A stretch of DNA of 64,000 bases from positions 2,228,375-2,292,374 of the forward strand of contig NC_134126.1 in NCBI RefSeq assembly GCF_040939455.1, read 5' to 3'. Below the pieces are notes generated by a model. That model was not told the DNA's origin. It searched no databases and worked only from the letters and a program-made list of their open reading frames with translations. Both the position numbers and the translations under genes were made by a program. Below are positions 58,101 through 64,000 of this stretch, piece after piece (position 1 is the first letter of the stretch; each line of letters opens with the position of its first letter). Origin of the DNA: Microcebus murinus (Eukaryota; Chordata; Mammalia; Primates; Cheirogaleidae).

Positions 58101-61100
58101 TCTAACCCTGACACTGACCCTAACCCTAACCCTAACTCTAATCCCAACCCTAACCCTAACGCTAACCCTAACTCCAAACCTAACCCTAAACCCGACCCTA
58201 ACCCTAAACCTGGCCCTGACCCTTATCCTGAACCTGACCGTGAACCTAACACTAAACTTAACCCTAAACTTACCACTAATTCTAACCCTAACCCTAATCC
58301 TTAATGCTAACCGTAACCCTAACCCAAATCCTAAGCCTAACCCTAATTCTAAACCTAACCCAAACCCTAACTCTAACCCTAACCATAACACCCTCCCTAA
58401 CCCCAACCCTAACCCTAACCGTGACCCTGAACTTAACCCTAATCTGAACACTAACCCTACGCTAACCCCTAACCCTGACCCTAAACCTAACCCCTACCTC
58501 TAACCCTGAACCTAACCCTGACCCTAACCAGACACTTACTATAACCCTGACCCTAAACCTAAACCTAACACTGACCCTAACACTAACCCGGATCTGACCC
58601 TGACACTCACCATGAATGCTAAACCTAACCCTGACCCTGACCCAGATCCTAACACTGACCCTAACCCTAACTCTAACATTTAAACCTAACACTAACCCTA
58701 ACCCTAAAACCAACACTTAACCCTAACCCTAACCCTAACCCTAAGCCTAACCCCAATCCTAACCCTAACCCTAACCCTAAACCTAACCCCCTCCCTAACA
58801 CCAACCCTAACCCTAACCTTAACCCCAACCATAACCCTAACCCCAACCCCAACCCTAACCCCAACTCCAACCCTAAACCTGACCCTAACCCCAAAAATAA
58901 CCCTACCCCAAACCTAACCTTAACCCCATCAGTAACCTTAATCCCGGTCCTAACCCTAACCCTAACCCTAACCCTAACCCAACCCTAACCCCTAACCCTG
59001 ACCCTAACCCTAACACTAACCCTAACCCTAACCCCAACCTCATCCCAAACTCTAACCCTAAACTTAACCCTAACCCTAACCCTAAATCTAACCCTAACCC
59101 TAACTCTAACCCCAAACCTAACCATAAACCTAACCCCAACCCTAACCCCAACCCTAATCCTAACTCTATCACTACCACTAAGCCTAACCCTAACCCAACC
59201 CTAACCCCAACTCCAACCCTAACCTTGATGCTAACCCGAACCCTAACCCTAACCCCAAACCTAACGCTAAACCCGACCCTAACCCTAACCCTGAGCCTGA
59301 CCTTGACTCTGAACTTGAACATGACACTAACCCTAACCCCAAACCTAACCCTAACCCAAACCCCAAGACTAACTCTAACCCTAACCCCAACACTATCCTT
59401 AACCCTAACCTCAACCCTAGCCCTAACCACTATCCTAACCCCCTCCAAAACTCCAACCCTAAGCCTAACGCTAATTCTAACCCTAACTCTAACACTTAAC
59501 CCAAACAATGACCCTAACCCCAACCCTTAACCCTAACCCTAATCCTAACCCTAATTCTAACCCTAACCCTAACACTTACTCTAACCCTAACCTTAACCCT
59601 AACCGAACTCCAACCCTAACCGTGACTCTCACCCCAACCCTAACCCTAAACCTAACCCTAACCCTAACACTGACCCTAACCCTAAACCTGACTTTCACCC
59701 TGACCATGACCCTGACCCTTACCCTAACCCTAACCCCAAACCTAGCCCTAAACCTAACACCAACCCTAACCCTAACTCTAACACCAATCGTAAACCTAAC
59801 CCTAACAACAACCCTAACCCTAATCCTAAACCCAACCCTAATCCTAACTTTAACCTCAAGCCGAACCCTAACCCTAACCCTGATGCTAACCCCAACCCTC
59901 ACCCCAACAATACCCCTAAACTTAACCCTGAAACTAACCCTAACACCAACCCTAACCCTGACCCTGACCCTGACCCTGTCCTAACCCTAACCCTAAACCT
60001 AAACCTAACCCTAAACCCAACCCTAACCCTAACCCTAACACAAGCCTAACCATAACCCTAACCCGAAATCTAACCCTAACCCCAACCCTAACCCTAACGC
60101 CAACCGTAACACTAAAACTAACCATAACCCCTTCCCTAACTCCAAATCTAACCCTAACCTTAAACCTAATCGAATTTTAATTCTAACACTAACACTAACC
60201 CCTAACCGTAACCTTAACCCTAACACTAACCCCAACACTAACACTAACCCTAACACCAAACCTAACCCTAAACCTAACCCCAACTCTAACCCTAACCTCA
60301 ACCCTAACTCTGACCCTGACCATGACCCTAACTTAAACCCTAAACCTAAACCTAACACCAAACCTACCCCTAACCCTAACACCAACCTTAACCCTCACCC
60401 TAACGCAACCCTAGCCCTAACCCAACCCTAACCCTAACCGTATCCGTAACCCCCTGCCTAAACCCAACCCTAACCGTAACCCTAACCCCAACCCCAACCC
60501 TAACTCTAACCCTAAACCTAAAACTAACCCCAACACTAACACTAACCCTAACCGTAACACCCTCCATAACCCTAACCCTAACCCCCTCCTTATGCCAAAA
60601 TGTAACCGTAACCCTAAGCCCAACCCTAACCCTAACCATAACCCCAACCTAAACCCTAACTCTAACCCTAAACCTAAAACTAACCCCAACCCTAACCCTA
60701 ACACTAACCCTAACCCTAACACTAACCCCAACCCTAACCCTAACTCTACCCCAAACCTAACCCTAAACCACACCCTAACCCTAAACCCAACCCTAACCCT
60801 AACCCTATCACTAACGCTAAGCCTAAACACAAGGCCAACCCTAACCCCAACTCCAACTCTACCCTTGACGCTAACCCCAACCCTAACCCTAACCCCAAAC
60901 CTAACCCTAAACCCGACCCTAACCCTAACCCTGAGCCTGATCCTGACCCTGAACCTGACCCTGACACAAACCCTAACACCAAACCTGAACCTAACCCTAA
61001 CCCCAAGATTAACTCTAAACCTAAGCCCAACCCTAACCTTAATCCAAACACCAACCCTAGCCCTAACCCCAAACCTAACCCCCTCCCTAACTCCAACCCT

Positions 61101-61312
61101 AACACTAACCTTAATTCTATCCCTAACCCTAACCCTAACCCTTAACCCTAAAACTGACCTTAACCCCAACCCTTAACCCTAACCCTAACCCTAACCGTAA
61201 TTCTAACCCTAACCCTAAAACTTAACCCAAACCCTAACCTTAACCCAAATCCAACCCTAACCCTGACCCTAACCCCAACCTTAACCCTAACCTAACCCTA
61301 ACCGTAACACCG

Positions 61313-61343
<31 letters not shown>

Positions 61344-64000
61344 CCCTCCCTAACCACAACCTTAACACTAACCCTAACCCAAACCCTAACACTAACCCTA
61401 ACCCCAACCCTAACCCTAACCCTAATCCTGACCCTAACCCTCACCCTAACACTGACCCTGACCCTAAACCTAACACTGACCCTGACCTAAACCCTAAACC
61501 TAACCCAAACCCTACAGTAAAGCCTAACGCTAACCCTAAACCTAACCCCTAACTCTAACCCTGACCCTAACCCTGACCCTTACCCTAACCCTGAAACTAA
61601 CGCTAACCCTGACCCTGACCCAGACCATGACCCTGACCCTAACACTGACCCAGACACTAACACTGAACCTGACGCTAACCATAACCCTAACCTTAACCCC
61701 AAAATTAACCCTAACCCTAACTATAAACCCCTCCCTAACCCCAAAAATAACCAGAGCCCTAACCCCAACCCTAATCCTAACCCCAACCCCAAACCTTACC
61801 CGAACACCAACCCTAAAACTGACCCTAACCCGAACCCTAAACCTAACTCCAACCAGAAACCTAACTCCGACTCTAACCCTAACCCTGACCCTAACACTTA
61901 TTCTAACCCTGACACTGACCCTAACCCTAACCCTAACCCTAATCCCAACCCTAACCCTAACCCTAACCCTAACCCGAACCCTAGCCCTAACCCAACCCTA
62001 ACCCTAAACCTAACCCTAACCCTAACCCTAAACCCCTCCCTAACCCCAACCCTAACGCTAACCCTAACACCTACCATAACACTAACACCAACCCCAACCA
62101 TAAACCCTACTCCAACCCAAACCCTGACCTTAAGCCCAACACCAAACCAAACGCCAACCCTAACACTAACCCCGAGCCTAACCCTAACCCTGACCCTGAC
62201 CCTGACCCTGACCCTGGCCCTAACCCAAACCCTAACCCCAAACTCAACACTAACCCTAACCGCAAACCTAAACCTTACCCCAACACCACCCTAACCCCAA
62301 CCACAACCCTAACCCTCACACTAAACCCCAAACCTAAACCTAACCCCAAGCCTAACCCTAATCCCGACACTAAACCTCACCCTAATCCTGACCCTGACCC
62401 TGGCCATAACCCAAACCCTAACCCCAACTTCAACACTATCCAGAACCCTAACACTGACCCTGACCCTAAACCTAACACTGACCCTGACCTTAAACCTAAA
62501 CCTAAACCTAACCCTACAGTAAAGCCTAACCCTGACCCTAAACCTAACCCCTACTTCTAACCCTGACCCTAATCCTCACCCTAACCCGGAGCCTTACCCT
62601 AACCCTGAACCTAACCCTAACCCTGACCCTGACCCAGACACTAACCCTGACCCTGATGCTAAACCTAACCCTAAGCCTAACCCCAACCCTAACACTATCC
62701 CTAATCATAAACCCCTCCCTAAACCCAACCCTAACCGTAACACTAAACCCAACCCTAACCCTAAGCCCAACCCCAAACCTAACCCCAACACCAACACTAA
62801 CCCTGACCATAGCCCCAACCCTAAACCTAACTCCAACCCGAACCCAAACCCCGACCCTAACCCTAACCCTGACACTAACCCTTATTCTAACCCTGACACT
62901 GACCCTAACCCTAACACTAAACCTAATCACAACCCTAACCCTAACCTCAACCCTAACCCAACCCTAGCCTAACCCTAACCCTAACTCCAAAACTAACACT
63001 AACCCTAACCTCAACCCGAACCCTAACCCTAACCCTAACCCCAACCCTAACCCTGACCATGACCCTAACCCTGACCCTGACACTAAGCCTAACACTAAAC
63101 CTAAACGTAAACCTAACACCAAACCTAACCCTAACCCTAACCCCAACCCTAGCCCTAACCCAACCCTAACCCTAACCCTAACCCCCGCCCTAACCCCAAA
63201 CCTAACGCTAATCCTAACACCTACCCTAACCCTAACCCCAACCCCAACCCTAAACTCTACTAAAACCTTAACCCTGACCGTAACACCAACACTAAACCTA
63301 ACGCCAACCCTAACCCTACCCCGACCCTAACCCTAAACCTAACCCTGACCCTGACCCTGACCCTGGCCCTAAACCAAACCCTAAACCCAACCTGAAAACA
63401 AACCCTAACCCTAACCCTAACCCTGCCTAAACCCAACCCTAACACTAACCCTAACCCTAACCGCAACCCTAAACCTAACCACAACCCCAACTATGACCCC
63501 AACCGCAACCCTAACCCTCACAATAATCCACAAACCTAACCATAACGCCAACCCTAACCCTAATCCCGACACTAACACCCTAACCCTGACTCTGACCCTG
63601 ACCCTGACCCAAACCCTGACCCTGACGATAACCCTAACCCTGAAACTGACCCGCACCCTAAACCTCACCCTCACACTAACCCTAACCCTCACCCTAACCA
63701 TAAAACTAATCCTAACCCTAACCCTAACCCTACCCTATTCACAACCCTTAACGCTAACACCAAATCTAACCCTAACCCTAAACCTAACCCTAACACTAAC
63801 ACCAAACCTAACCCTAATCCTAACCCTAACACCCTCCCTAACCCCAACACTAACTGTAGCCTAACCCCAACCCGAATCCTAACCCTAACCCTAACACCAA
63901 CACTAACGCTGACCCTGACCCTGACCCTGACCCTGACCCTAACCCTAACCATAAACCTAAACCTAACCCTACCTCAAACCTAACATTAACCATAACCCCA
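52104..64000 (-). repeat. Telomere-like array, CCCTAA/CCCCAA/CCCTGA mixture
   Basis: Degenerate telomere-type hexamers to the end of the window, with C-rich variants (ACCCCAACC, ACTCCAACC, CTCCCTAAC). Several higher-order repeats are visible: a 330 bp tandem duplication (GAACCTGAT at 53831 and 54161), and a 3.8 kb super-unit (ACAGTAAAGC at 57701 and 61514, and again at 62516). All open frames, such as 52175-53152, are products of hexamer periodicity. Confidence 0.94.

Overview
The window looks like a repeat-dominated subtelomeric or heterochromatic segment of a strepsirrhine primate, most likely a Malagasy lemur. The Alu copies (9791-10153, 14049-14530, 15431-15780, 15795-16132) are dimers with the strepsirrhine mid-linker containing GAAATTAATTGGCCAACT. 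The young LINE-1 tails (1815-2485, 36435-36560) carry a lemur-like 3' UTR, and old mammalian MIR and Tigger1 fossils are also present. The species call is inference from recalled repeat families. I see no intact protein-coding gene, and almost all open reading frames here are by-products of tandem repeats.

Region 1 (1-10595): a roughly 3.6-4.8 kb unit that carries a 5S rRNA-like gene, in forward then inverted orientation. I name its modules A (1-300), B (300-1030), C (1030-3118, with the 5S sequence), D (3119-3692, a GC-shifted L1 tail), V (3732-4062, a CpG-rich minisatellite) and E (4063-4771). Forward order is A-B-C-D-V-E then a second A (4772-5063). At about 5063 the orientation flips: E(partial)-V-D-C-B-A (5064-8120), then E-V-D and part of C (8121-10595). 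The left C carries a 5S-like sequence at 2520-2639 (+), and the inverted C carries one at 6519-6638 (-). A solo endogenous-retrovirus LTR (683-1011) and an L1 (1815-2485) are present only in the left copy, and the right copy shows the empty sites.

Region 2 (10596-12630): two simple satellites with a TGACA/TGTCA core, one on each strand, meeting at a perfect short palindrome (11023-11037).

Region 3 (12631-16510): an island of ordinary mammalian DNA: a CA microsatellite, MIR, a Tigger1 DNA-transposon fossil broken by three Alus, and another MIR.

Region 4 (16520-31878): degenerate telomere-derived satellite (TTAGGG/TCAGGG-type hexamers on the - strand) organised in a higher-order unit of about 256 bp. 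It is interrupted at 27966-29210 by two copies of a composite of AT-rich ~141 bp monomers.

Region 5 (31879-64000): alternation of a 53 bp minisatellite (31879-40084 and 42049-52103, roughly 340 monomers) with more telomere-like sequence (40085-42048 and 52104-64000). The two minisatellite-to-telomere-like junctions look homologous and lie 12,019 bp apart, which points to duplication of whole blocks.

No conventional gene system operates here. The candidates for something undescribed are the inverted 5S-bearing units, the 256 bp telomere-derived higher-order repeat with dense nuclear-receptor half-sites, the ~141 bp satellite composite, and the 53 bp minisatellite with a 5' splice-donor-like core.
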